From contig OY756965.1 of the NCBI GenBank assembly GCA_963580455.1, positions 6,398,501 through 6,462,500 on the forward strand: a stretch of 64,000 nucleotides of DNA, given 5' to 3'. Shown here piece by piece: positions 7,965 to 19,900 of the stretch (position 1 is the stretch's first letter; every line of letters begins with the position of its first letter). Origin of the DNA: Euonymus europaeus. Taxonomy: Eukaryota; Streptophyta; Magnoliopsida; Celastrales; Celastraceae. The position numbers and the translations under genes were made by a program. The notes under the pieces were generated by a model, which did not search any database, was not told the DNA's origin, and saw only the letters and a program-made list of their open reading frames with translations.

Positions 7965-10900
7965 AATTGGTATAGGAGCTGTCAGTCCACAGCATGACCA
8001 CAACGAGAATGGAGAAATATACCAAAGCCTTAGAGAAAGATATGGCCAATATGAAATCTGACGTTGGAATTGTCCTGTGATCCTAGAAATCCGAGTGCGC
8101 ATAAAGAGGAAGGAGGAGACTGAGTTAGTGATCCTCGAAATCTGAGAATAGATAGGGAGGAAGGAGACTGGTGGATCAAGGCATTGAAATGCAATATCAC
8201 TGGTTGGAACTACCCTTGTTCAGCTGAGACGACCCTATGAATGGACCTTCAGGGTGGAGGCGTATTTCTGGGTTAAAAGACTCTAGAGAGTGAGAAGGTC
8301 GATGCAGTAACAATTTGCGTGGAAGGAAAGGGCCTCAACTGGTTTCAATGGGCGGACTCCAGGACACCTATAGGTACTTCGATGGCCTTCAAAATTGCGG
8401 TGTTGAGACAATTTGGATCATCGTAGATGGCATTGGGGTATGAGGCTTTGATGGCCTTGAAACATGAAGGGATTGTGGTAGATATTAGGGAACGATCGAA
8501 GTTGTTATCGGCACCTTAAAGGATACACAAGGGGAAGTGTTGGAGGGAGCTTTCATCAATGGCTTAAAGAGGGAAGTAATGGAGGAGTTGCGCCTTATGC
8601 AACCCAAAAACCTAAGCGAAGTCATGTAGATGGCATCTCAGGTGGAAGAAAGGAACTGTGTTTTCGAAGAGGCTCGGGCTGAGTCTTAGTCTTGGAGATG
8701 GGCCAAAATACAGCTTTTCTAAGTCGTCTAGGCTAGATAACAAGTTACTTGTTCCGAATAAGTGGAAGAATATGGAGGAGAAAGCTTAAAGCCCACAAAT
8801 ATATTCTTAATCCCTATAACAAGTCAACTAGAATTGTCGCCATTACCTATGGTTGACCAGTGGAGAAAATGACAAAGGCTGGAGGAGCAAAACGGGAGCC
8901 ATTTTGGCTGATGGTAAAAGGAGGGAACTCTCTTTTTCCTCATTGCTACAAAAATCGAAAACTTTAGTTGCTTATAACTGACAAAGAATCGGAGGATGAG
9001 GATGGGATGAAGTTTGTGCTACGGAGGAAGTGCATGACCAATCCCCAACCGAAGAACACTTTTGATTGATAGATGAGCCTCCCATAATTCTATTGTTCAA
9101 TAGCTAGTGTTTGATGAGCTTTTGGATGAGTTGGGAGTTGCAATTGCGTTTTCCAAATGGGACCTCAAATCGGGTTAGCTTTAAATAAGCATGAGAGCTG
9201 AAGATATTCAAAAAACAGCTTTTGGGGTTGTCCTTATGTAAGAAGGAAGGCCCATCGTGTTTTAGAGCCAAGCCTTCTCCGATAAGGCTCAATTAATGTT
9301 CGTTTATGAATGTGAGTTAATGGCTATAGTCTTCACTACCCAAAAACGGAGACACTATTTTTTGGGGAGGCATTTCGTGATCAGCACAAACAAAAAAAGC
9401 ATAAAGTATCTGATGGAGAAAGGCTGCTCACCACTAAACAACAGAAGTGGTTATCCAAACTGATGGGTTAGACTTTTGATATCCAATATAAGACCGGGCA
9501 GAGCAATAGGGTCGCTGATGCGGTGTCGCGAAAGGTACAACACTTCGCAGCACATTTTTTGGCAGAGAATGAGGAAGACAATTAGGTAGCAAGTTCCTTT
9601 GCTAATCTATTATGAAAATTTTATTCTCTGTCTCAAGTCCACTATGAGGATATGAAGGATTTGGTAGAGGAAGCCCAAGGGGATCCAATATTACAAGTCC
9701 TCATTCAGGATTTGTTGTTGGCACCTGATAGTCACCCGCCTTTTTCCCTTCGACAAGGAGTTCTATTTTACCATGACAAGTTAGTGGTTTCTAAAACCTC
9801 AACTTGAATTTCGTTAATGCTTGGGGAATTTCATGAGACCCTAGTGGAGGACATTCGAGAGTCCTAAAACTTTCAAGCACATCGCCAACATGTTGTATTG
9901 AAAAGGAATGGAGAAGGATCTCCAAAGGTTTATCGCAGATTGCACTACATGTGTTTAGAATAAGCACTCAGCCTTAAAACCAGCACTCAGCCTTAAAACC
10001 AACTGGCATACTGCAACCGTTGCCTATTCCACAATAGGCTTATGAGGATATTTCAATAAATTTCATTAGTGGGCTACCTCGGGTGCAAGGAATTGATACG
10101 ACCTTAGTGGTGGTAGATCGTTTAACAAAATATAACCATTTCCTACCCTTGGGACATCCCTACAGTGCAGAAGAAGTAGCCAGGGTTATTTACTAAGGAA
10201 ATTGTGTGCCTGTATGGAATCCCTAGATCTATTGTGCTGGATAGGGATCGAGTTTTTGTTAGTCATTTCTGAATGGAACTATTTAAACTAGCAGGAACTA
10301 AACTGAACATGAGTTCGACATATTATCCTCAAACGGATGGGCAAACATAATTGTTAAATCAGCGTTTGGAGACCTATCTACATTGTTTTATTATGGGTTG
10401 CCCGAAGCGCTGGATACAATGTTTATCATGGGCCGAGTATTGGTATAATACTTCTTATATTAGCTCGCTTTGAATGACTGAGGCATTATATGGGCGCGAT
10501 CCTCCTATGTTGTTGAAATACTCTAGATATTGTGATCTAACAACAAATGAAGGAGATGTTATATTGGGTGAATTGAAACAGCAACAGACAACACCCTAGT
10601 CCCATACCATATGAAACTAGTCGTTGATGGTAAAAGGAGGGAACTCTCTTCTTCCTGAGGATCAAGTGTATCTCAAACTTCAGCCTTATAGATTGAAGTC
10701 TTAGGCAAGAAGGGTGAACGAGAAACTTAGCCCTCGTTTTTATGGGCCCTTTGAAGTATTGGAACAAATTCTCAGCATTGCTTACCGCCTCAAGTTACCT
10801 CCAACAGCACGTATTCATCCAATCTTTCACATCTCTCAGCTGAAGAGAGCTCCTGCCACTAATATCAGTTGCAAATATCTCCCCACCCAAGCTTACAACC

Positions 10901-11170
10901 GAATTAAAGTTGAGTATGCAACCAACATCAATTTTAAAAGTCAAGCAGCTACTTAATGGGAAGTGGGCTCATAAATTGGCAAGACTTGCCAGAATGTGAT
11001 GATACTTGGGAAGATTTTGTTACCATCGCACAGCAGTTCCCACAGTTCCACCTTGAGGACAAGGGATTGTTGCAGATGCGGGTATTGATAAGGACGTGCA
11101 GGCCTTTAAAAAAGGTTGAACTGGTTGAACTGAGATTCAGAAAGGTAGAGAAGTTGTCATCTGAATTAGG
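7965..11170 (+). pseudogene. Gypsy chromovirus gag-pol relic
   Basis: Gag-like text begins near 7990 and continues around 8230-8400 (WTFRVEAYF, GFNGR). An RT start (FSKWDLKSG) lies near 9152, then RNase H (EGRPIVF-SQAFSDKAQ, HYFLGRHFVIST) at 9240-9400 and YKTGQSNRVADAVSRK near 9490. The integrase zone includes YGIPRSIVLDRDRVFVSHF near 10215 and the end PRFYGPFEVLEQI to [14 protein letters not shown] at 10732-10850. A chromodomain follows (GLINWQDLPECDDTWEDF to FPQFHLEDKG) at about 10960-11070. The central RT palm is missing: DIQKTAF runs straight into the RNase H side near 9210-9230. Many in-frame stops show long decay. Confidence 0.85.
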
Positions 11171-11600
11171 GTTTACATAGAGAAGGTGAAAGTACAAGTT
11201 TTGAAAGGCTAGCAAGTTTTGATGATGCTAAGTCAGTTAATGAGCCTTTTCCAAAGATGAAATCTCTTGCAGATATATGTGAGAGATTCATAACCACTTT
11301 AAAAAATTGAATTGAACAATACCATGAAGACAGGTATTTTTGCTATCAAAATAATGAGAAGGCAACATAAGACATCATTTATGACATACAATCATGATGG
11401 AAAGAGGTGAGCTGAAGCAGGATGAGCAAACTAGAAGTGATTTGATAACATGCCTTATGCAAGTTTCTAAGCTACATCCAGGGGTTATATGGGTAGTGGA
11501 AGGACAAGAACCCTCTTCAATATTTAATAGCTGTATACTTCTGAAATTGCATAGTTTTGTCATGTAATTCTGGGTAATTGAAAAGGAGAATCCATTTAGT
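11171..11600 (+). pseudogene. Probable continuation of the old copia linker
   Basis: The stretch 11190-11310 reads SFERLASFDDAK...PFPKMKSLADICERF. It resembles the variable linker plus the K-x-x-S-L-x-D-I-Y/C-E block that precedes RT in copia polyproteins, which fits the piece displaced by the gypsy insertion. From about 11320 to 11600 I see no recognisable domain and no copia RT. Assignment rests on a short motif and on position. Confidence 0.4.
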
Positions 11601-11871
11601 GGATTGAAACTAAAATTCTTTTATAGATTCATGTTTCCATCCCAAAAAGTTTGGAAATAGAGCTTTGATAATCATGATGATGATGCTAATAATGATGAGT
11701 CGCATCTTTACAACTCGATAACTTGATTTGAACTCAACAAAGACTTTATCTCAAACCAACTCAATTTCATTCTAGTAAGAGTAGTTTTTACGGACTCAAA
11801 ACCACATTCTAACATTAACAAATGCACATCATATCATATAGAACTCAAGTAATCACAAAAAGATCAAATAC
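11601..11871. other. AT-rich sequence, inferred AMY3 intron
   Basis: No coding signal. A splice donor (GTATTTG on the minus strand) sits at 11871, directly after the last visible AMY3 exon, so this is the start of an intron. The next exon of the gene is not found between here and position 1. Confidence 0.6.
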
Positions 11872-14800
11872 CTGAAAATGTGGATCATCTGCAACAACTG
11901 CACGATCATCCCAATTTAAACGACCACCAAAAATATTCCACACACCATTTTGATTCTGATAGTGTGCACAACGGTGATTCAAGACGACATCCCCCAGAAC
12001 TTTGATACCAACTTTATGGAATGTCTTCACAACATCCTTTAGCTCATCAATACTTCCATATCTAATAACAAACAATACAAGTCTTGATCAACATGTGATA
12101 TTATGTTAGCTACTATTCTTACAATCTATAAATGCATGCATAAACATGCAGCAAATGCACGAGGTATTTTCAAATATTTCCTCAGGATGCATCTTAATTC
12201 ATCATAATGAGCTACCATCATTCTAGCAAGTGAAAAAAAAAACTAAAATTGATTATCCAGAATATTATAAGCGTAGACCATTGGACCAAGTACAGGATTC
12301 TGTTTCTCCACCTTCCTGGCTTGTGACAAATGCATGCACATGCAGAATTACAAATCTAAAAGGATAAGTTTCAGAAAAGCATCAGCTTTTATTATTTTAC
12401 TCCCTGGAGATGAAAAACAATCACCTGGAGTTCAAGTTAAATAAATCCTTTGGCATGTACCCCTCAGGTGACACAGACTCTGTTGGTGGCGGCAACCAAA
12501 TGACAGTGAATCCCATGGAAGATATTTCAGCAACTTTTTGTTTCAGGTCCATGTACCACTTTCCACATTTATGAGATTCCCAGTTAAAACCTTGGCATAA
12601 TATTTCGAACCCTGATCCTGTCCCAGAAGATATTCTAACTGATGGTTTCTGGACCTCGACTTCTGAAACAGTTTCCTCTGGAAAGGTAGGGATGCAAGTT
12701 CTGAAGATGCTGTAGGCTTCAGCTGCCAGTTTTTCAATTTCCTGAAGAATGCTTTCCTGTGCTTCTTTTGTTTTTGTCTTCTGACCCTTCTCCGATGAAA
12801 TGTCACTCACCAAGTTTCTTATTTCATTAATGATTCCTTGAGTATATTCAACTGGAGAAACTTCATCATTTGTATCTGCTGTCTCAGCTTTACTTACATC
12901 AAATTGACCCTTTCCAGGTTGAGAATGCAAGCCACCTGAACCTGAAAGAGGGATATGGAAATCATTTCCCAACCATTTCAACCACTCGATTTCATTTAGC
13001 TTGAGAACAAAAAGAAATCCTTCAAGTTCTTCATCCAGAGTAAATAATCCTGAACATCCATTTCCACCCTCTTTTGGCTGCACATAAGATATCGTATATG
13101 AAAAAAAAAACCAGGATAATAGCCATTCAATCTAAATTTAGTTGACAACAGTATGCAAGGTGTAGTGAAGATAATATCAAAGCATCCAACGAAGAAAAGT
13201 AACAGAAGGTAGTATGAAGCATATGAGTATATGACTATGCTTTAAACCAGGCCTAAATTTGTAAATGCAGATACAGCTGCATTTTTGCAGACAAATCCAC
13301 ACTTGTAGCAAACAAATTGTCTACAACAAAAGGAACCTAAAAGATTTCCAGCAGTAGAGTGAACATACTCGGACACTCACGGATACATCAAACAATCAAA
13401 CAATTGAATTTAATCCACTAATCCTTGATAATGTTAACTTCTATGAATCTTGTGGCAACATGTGGATGAAGATTCACCAGTCATACCACCCAATTAAAAT
13501 ATGACAATAGTTAGAAATGCTCCTGGAAATAAAAAAACAAAAGCAATACAAACAGAAAGCAGCCCGATGATATGGTTTAGGGAGACGATCCTCCAAAGAA
13601 GAATGACTTCATACAGCAGTATTAGGCTCTCGTTAAATGGAAGTATATGATTGCTACCTGTAATAGAGTGCGCAAAGCCTTGTTCTTGAATACAGTTGTC
13701 TCTGGTGGATATGGGGCTTCTGGAATTTCCCAATATTTGGCATCATCTCTGCAAACTCCCCAGTGAACAATTACATCACCTGGTAAATCAGTCTCCATAT
13801 ACAGAAGATTCTTCGCCGTCTCTGGAGATTTCCGAACCAACACAGTCACTGAGTTTTCAAAAGCAATTTCCTTTGTGATAGGTTGCTCCTCACAGATTCC
13901 TTCTAGGAAGCTTTTCTCTTGCTTGGTATCTTCCAATTCAATGATACTACCCTGAACTTTAGAAGCGGATGATTCTTCTTTCAGAATTATGTTCGAGAGT
14001 GATCCCAGGAATCCTGGGATTATGGATGAGACAGTAAAACTATCAGCACGTCATGAAAATGAAGGGTAGAGGAGAAAATCAAAAACCATAACCCATAGCC
14101 CAGCACCCGTCTCCACCCAATACTATAAGGTATTAAGATATGGATGGGCACTGTGACTATTAATTAAGTAATCCACTTGATTCGAGTTTCCACTCCGATT
14201 TGTAATAGGACCAAGTTATGAGAAGGTATTAAAGAACAGTTTCAGTTTCAAGCACACACTATAAAAACATACGTAACAGATATCAAATAAGGTAAACAAT
14301 ATACGAACAAGAATGCAAACCATGAACATGAAGAAACAAGTAGCCTCTCAATGCTGTTTAAGTATTAAACGCTATCCAGAAACGAAAACACACACAGACA
14401 ATTAGTGGTGAATCTAGAAAGTAATTTTAGGGTTTGCTTGATCAGTGGTAGAGTTATGAACTTATGAATTTATAGAAAAGAGATCAAAAGTTGATTGGAG
14501 GTTCTGGGGCAGTGATCCAGAATTATTTTTAGGCCTATTTACTGAAAATGGCGGGAATCTAGGCTTAGGAATTATGATTTTAACACTAAATTTATATAAA
14601 ATGAGTCTAATTTTAATTTTTGAGGGGGCTTCCGCTTTAGTGCTCAACTTTAAACTAAAGTATAATGATTTATAAAAACTGTTTTTTTTTTATGAATAAA
14701 AAAATTGGGGGGCTCTTGTATAGTGTGGCTCCGCCACTGCAGACAGTTCAACCGATTTTATTCCTCTCTGCTTCCCATAGTTCCAGTAAGTCAGGCTTGC

Positions 14801-16236
14801 TCAAAAACCTGATCACGTTGAGAGTGCTTCTTGGGAAAAAATAAGATTATTAACCTTGATCAGGATGATCTTCCCCGACTGTGTTACCCCCAGTCATAAA
14901 AACGCAGAACCAGATTGAGTATAGATTTGTTCTGGGATTAGATCCACAATATCAAACAGAAAATATATGCCATAGTGACAGCATACAACGGCTAATATTA
15001 CCTTGCCAGCGACCAGATCCCCTTTTTGCGCCAATCATGTTTCCATTATATTGAAGGTGGTCCACAAGAGGCACTTTAAAATCTCTCCCCCTATGCTGAT
15101 GCCATGCTCCAGTTTCTTCATCCTGAGACACCAAATTACCAAAAATACAGGGGAAAGAATGCTTTACTGAGGGAAGTAGCATAAACAACTTACATGCTCA
15201 ACTCAACTATAAAGTGTTGAAAATTAAACCTTCAGTACAAAATTTATTCCTGCAATTTCACCATTGGGAATCACGTCAATCTTCACTTCATAAAATATAT
15301 CTTTCTCGGATGATTTCTTCAAAGGTGTCTCTATGGCATAGTCCTGGGAAAAAGAACAATATCAATAAGGCAGAAACAAGTATTAAGCATTATGAAACTT
15401 TTTTTAGCCATGAATCCTGAAGATCGGTGATCGGAATGTAGAAGCCAACGCATACCTTGATTGTAATTGAACCGGGAGGTCTCATACTTTTAGGAGGTTG
15501 ATCCCATTCACTACAAAATTTGGAAAGATTTGTTAGCCAATGATTATTTCAATATTCTCACAAATTATTAATAATTAAGTATGAACCAAAATATGAGAAA
15601 CTGAAAACACGATTAACTCGTTCAATTTAAATTTCAAAGTCAAAAGAAAAGCTAAACCTGCCATTGTCGTCAACGTGAGAAACTCCCCAGTGAAGAATCC
15701 ACTTCCCTGGAAGGTTACACCCTACACTAAGCTGCCAAGTGCCCTGATCGTTCCCTTGATCTAGTCTGATAAAAATCTTCCCCTCCACCTACCAATCCAT
15801 ATCAATCAAATTGCGCATCTAATAAGACATAAATGAAACAATAATAACGGATGAAAATCTCCTCAGAAATCCTTAATCCTCTCAACAACCAAACACATCA
15901 GTGTAACATCAATTCACAATAATCAACATTTTATTGCAAAAGAAGACAAGCTCAAACCCTTTGAGTTCTTATGAGCGGAAAGGTCTGCTTGAAGAATACA
16001 TCCGTGGATTGAAAGGTATCGAGGACAGCAGCATCGCCGGAGGTACCACTGACGGCTTGGGTCCTGTGACAGGGCTTAAAGTTGCAGGAACTTGCGCCGT
16101 TGGAGAGTAATTTGATGGTCTCGGAGCGAAAATTCAACGAACCAGTAATCAACAAGTGCGAATTTCGGGCTCGGATTCTTGGGTGCCTCTGCCTACGAGA
16201 ATAAAGGAGCAGAGGCCCTGTCCTAATTGTCGACAT
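11872..16236 (-). CDS. AMY3: Plastid alpha-amylase AMY3-type, 5' eight exons, 3' end not in window
   Basis: Endo-acting starch hydrolase of the chloroplast. Exons inferred from GT-AG sites and frame: 15958-16236, 15658-15788, 15456-15510, 15230-15343, 15002-15122, 13658-14013, 12425-13077, 11872-12061; 633 codons, no internal stop. Residues 1 to about 60 are a Ser/Arg-rich transit peptide. About 94-190 form a first CBM45 starch-binding region (GTWQLSVGCN, WILHWGVSH). About 285-400 form a second (GDVIVHWGVCRDD, NKALRTLLQPKEGGNGC). From about 506 GH13 begins (FEILCQGFNWESHKCGKWY, VIWLPPPTESVSPEGYMP) and reaches conserved region I (DVVLNHR, 594-600). C513 and C601 have the spacing recalled for the redox pair of Arabidopsis AMY3 (Cys499/Cys587). 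The nucleophile, acid/base and rest of the barrel (about 250 aa in an 887-aa relative) are missing: either they lie beyond position 1 across a transposon-filled intron, or the gene is truncated. Confidence 0.9.
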
Positions 16237-16315
16237 GCCGTTAGTCCTATAAACACACGATCGATCCCGGAAATGCGAACAGCGAAGACGATGAAATAGA
16301 AAAAGGGAGAGGAGA

Positions 16316-16325
16316 TATATTTATA
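16316..16325 (-). promoter_or_regulatory. TATA box of the AMY3 gene
   Basis: On the minus strand the sequence is TATAAATATA, about 80 bases upstream of the start codon at 16236, leaving room for a 5' UTR of roughly 50 bases. No other core element was assigned. Confidence 0.6.
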
Positions 16326-16699
16326 CACATGTAAAAGGGTACGATCATTCATATTTTCAATCACGAAAAATCAAATTGGCTTTCCGTGATTGAACTTTTC
16401 GTCCTTTTGATGGATCCCACACAATAAAAGGTGCAATTCTCACCACTTATTGGAACTTGTCGGTCATAAGAGCACAGTATGCATTTTATTTTATTTTTAC
16501 CTCGAAGATATTTATATGTGGATGAAATATTTGAGATTTAAATTTTCCTTCTCTACATCTGATTCTCTTTTATTTAAAATTTGAAAGTCAAATATTCTCC
16601 TTTTTGTTTCTATATTCTCACTTTTATTTTTCTCATAAATTTCTCTTTATAAGGAGGACAAACAATGACGATATTGTGGAGCAGAATACTACACTTCTG

Positions 16700-17120
16700 T
16701 AGATGTCCATGTAAGCATAATTCTATTACTTTTTGTATATTAATACGGTTCTAGAATATTGACAGATTTTAAACCTTCATCCGAAAGCAGTTATCCGATA
16801 ACGGTTACAGTAGAAGGAAGTGATTATTCGACAATGATTACAACAGAAAGAAGCAGTTATCCGATAGAAATTACAACAGGAGGTTACCGAGACAGTTACA
16901 TTATCTCAAGGATTGACATAACTGCATCAACTGTCAAACCCCAAGGCATAAATATAGATCAATCACACACATTTGTACAGGCATTCACTACTGATGAATA
17001 AAAGATTAGACTCCGTGGACGTAGGCAAGTTGTCAAACTACATATATTATTGGGTTATTTCCTTAAACACTTTTATTTCCTCTTAAGCACTTTTTATTTC
17101 CTTAAGCACTTTATTTCATC
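16700..17120 (+). repeat. LTR-like fragment, probably copia
   Basis: An AATAAA signal (16997-17002) is followed by GACTCCGTGGACGTAGGCA (17010-17028), a word I associate with the R/U5 part of plant copia LTRs. Then come three imperfect copies of TTAAGCACTTTTATTTC (17060-17120). Upstream, 16786-16895 holds about three degenerate copies of a 33-bp unit (AGCAGTTATCCGATA...). No LTR ends or duplication were found, so the family is tentative. Confidence 0.35.
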
Positions 17121-18330
17121 GGTACAAATTTTGCATCGACAGATGCATACATAGATGAGATTACAATTTTTTTGTCATATAGACATATAATGAAATAGTT
17201 TTTTTTGTCATACAGACCTGCGTTTACATTTTTTTCTTACAGACTTGTGATTATATTATTTTTTCAAAACAAAGCCGTGATTACATTGTTTTCAAACAAA
17301 TGTAATTCTAATAATAAGCAAATAGAAGATAGCAAAAAAAATAGTCCAAAAATAAGTCAAAATTAATAAGATAGATACATGCATCGTCTAAAAAATATAT
17401 GCATTGAAATGGTTGTCAAACACAGTGCTACATTGTTTTAAATACAATGTAATTTCCAAAATATGCAAACAAATTACATTGTTGTTGGAGGTGGACGGAG
17501 ACGTTACTAAAGATTGTTGGATGCCCAAATCAACATATTACATTGTTTTTGTAAACAATGCAATTTGCTTGTGTCGTCGGATTTTGGTAGCTATTCGGCC
17601 AGAAAATGGATGGGTAAACTATGCCTTGACGCGTGGAGTCCAAATATGAGGTCACTTGCCAGAGCCGCCACTTGAGATGGCTAGATGGCTCGGATCGACT
17701 CGATTTGTGTCGCGGCGACCTCCTTTTTTGGGTGGTGTATAAAGTTAGAAAATGAATGTGCTGGTCGAGAGCTTTTGTCTTGTGGTCAACTACTCTGATT
17801 GGTAGTCGAACAGAAGCGATTTGGGTGGTGGTGGATCTTTGTGGGAGGGAGAAAAGGAGAGACGAGAGAGAAAATAAGAGGGAGTATTTAAATAGAGGTG
17901 GATCCTGATGTGGATTGTCACATAGATTTGGGCTCTAAAAAGTTTGGGTTTTTACCCAATATAATTTCAATAAAAATGCAAAAAACGACGAATATATATT
18001 CTACTATCAAAGTGTAATAAAATTTCAGCTCCAATAAATAGCCTACATATCACATATATGAATTACATTATTTTTTTAAAACAATGTAATTGAAACAAAA
18101 AAACAATAAAAACTATCGACAATGAGTCTTATTAAAAAAAAATTACTGGCTGAGTTTGAATATATAATTTTTTTTTCGAAATCTAACATGTATTTTGAGA
18201 GATAAAACGCTTTAAAGATTCGTTTATGAAAAAATAAATAAAAAAATGTGCAGTAAATGAATAAGTTAATATTATTGACTAATTTTTGAAAAAATTCAAC
18301 ATGATCTACCTACATAAAGTGTCATGTAGA
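17121..18330. repeat. AT-rich block with recurring ATTACATTGTTTT palindromes
   Basis: Inverted pairs of ATTACATTGTTT and AAACAATGTAAT occur near 17279, 17430, 17549 and 18063, with a lone half near 17477. Between them are a GA-rich tract (17850-17885), GC-richer text (17640-17830) and poly-T runs. There is no coding signal. It looks like a non-autonomous element with subterminal repeats, but termini and target duplication could not be fixed. Confidence 0.35.
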
Positions 18331-19900
18331 CTTGGGCTGAGTTTGGTTATTAAAAGTTGGGTTTTATAACATTTTTGTCTCCGTATACCAACACGATAGC
18401 AAACTTTCCTACATTAGCTTTGACAAAGAAGCTAGAACTTGCAAGTGTTATTGAATAACCATTTTGAGTAAGAAATTTAGCAATCTTACCATACCAAACT
18501 CTTGGTACTTAATTTAATCCGCAGAGCGAACGATACGCAACATAATGACTTGAAGGATGCTCTGGTTGACAGATCACACAACATATCAGATTTTATATCC
18601 TTTCTTTTTGTTGTCTATCAAAACCAAATTTATACATTCGAAGATCTGTCTGATTGAACTTTGAAAGAACCAGCACAATGATCGAGTAACAGCGATTAGT
18701 TTTTTCTTGTCCATTCACGAACCGAAAAGCTATAGGAATTTAATCATGAACCAAAACAACTTCTTCTTATCACAAATCGAACACAAGATGAGCAGGAACT
18801 CGGGGCTACATGTTTTCTGCTGTATGACCTTGATTCAAGAACTCTAACTCATGTGAGAGAGAAGCTACCTAACGTTTTAGTTTTAAATTGAGAAAACATC
18901 TCAATGCCAAAAATGTGTCCAACCCCAAACATCTTTAGTTCTTTATATAGAGGCATGTCGCAACCGGTTTTGCGAAAGAATAATTAAAGAAGTCACCACC
19001 AATTGTAATAGGCAATTGGTCATCATAAAAATATTTTGGTCTGCGAAAATTCAAAAAAAATTGGTAAGTGAGTTTATTACGTATGTGGAAGGTGCAAGAC
19101 ACTCCACAACATCTGTTTTAAAAACAGTTGTCAATTTAATTTTTGTTATCCCATTAAAAGATTAAGAAAATATAGCTTGACATATTAGCAAAAATATATA
19201 CACAGGGTATGATAATTATACACAATATAAAAAATATATTGAGAGTCTAATATTGAGGTTCATGACACTCTTCCATCCAATGGTTAAGTTTTCACGAAAC
19301 ACTCTACTCACTTCAAGAATTTATCTAGGATGCATCTAATGCATTCCCCAAATTAATTTCATAGTCGGTTAAAACTTTCAATATAATTTTCATACATACA
19401 TATAATATACAATATGAATTTTTATAAAAATAAATAAATAATTAATAAAATTAAAAATGTTGGGAACCAATAATTTATATTGTGGACTAAAGATATTGAA
19501 ATTATCTCTAGTCCCAATTCAAACAAGTTAACACTTTAAATCATACAATTTAAACACATAATCAAATAAAATTGAAAAACACATTTTAAATAAAAACACT
19601 TCATTAACATATAGCAAATAACAATCAAAAATGGGGGACCTCAGTTCCCATTAATTTGGGTAGTCTATCATTTCAACCATATTATTAAATTATTACAATA
19701 GAAAATTATGATTTATTACCAAAAGAAAATTATTATATTAAATGCTCCACGCTAGACTTTATGAAATCATTTTCCATCCGATGGTTAGGATTCCATAAAA
19801 TCTTTTCTTCAAGAGTCCTTTTGGGAGAGCATCCAATGGTACTCAATTGATTCCGTCATCGAATCAACCTTCAATATAATAATTGGGCCTTTAGGAGCAA
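18331..19900 (-). repeat. Gypsy LTR debris (Tat-like) on the minus strand
   Basis: Read on the minus strand, 19110-18959 contains the module ACCTTCC ... CCAATTGCC ... ATTGGTGGTGACT ... CCGGTTGC that is also found at 37571-37712 and 59513-59652. A TATA-like CTATATAAAG lies just downstream in that orientation, at about 18946-18955. Two diverged repeats of about 110 bp (around 19270-19390 and 19750-19880; CCATCCRATGGTTARG, CTTCAATATAATW) lie upstream in the same orientation, as expected for U3 repeats. No coding part remains. Confidence 0.45.

Larger units (their letters stand above)
2306..11170 (+). mobile_element. Degenerate Ty3/gypsy chromovirus (Reina-like), split by a younger copia
   Basis: The 5' LTR (about 2306-2396 plus 7769-7964, about 285 bp in total) is cut by the copia insertion. 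It is followed by a primer site TGGTATAGGAGC (7968-7979), two mismatches from the common initiator-Met site TGGTATCAGAGC. Internal sequence holds fragments of gag, RT/RNase H, integrase and a chromodomain, riddled with stops. The short LTR, the primer site and the terminal chromodomain suggest the Reina clade of chromoviruses. The 3' end and 3' LTR could not be found, so the right boundary is approximate. It landed in the integrase-to-RT linker of the old copia. Confidence 0.68.

Noticed and set aside
14013..14038. Alternative AMY3 splice acceptor (ATAG before TTTTACTG) for the sixth exon
   Set aside because: It would create an early in-frame stop; the acceptor CCCAG at 14014 keeps the frame.
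16759..17001. Ser/Thr-rich ORF of 80 codons
   Set aside because: It lies in a probable LTR fragment and consists of a short degenerate repeat.
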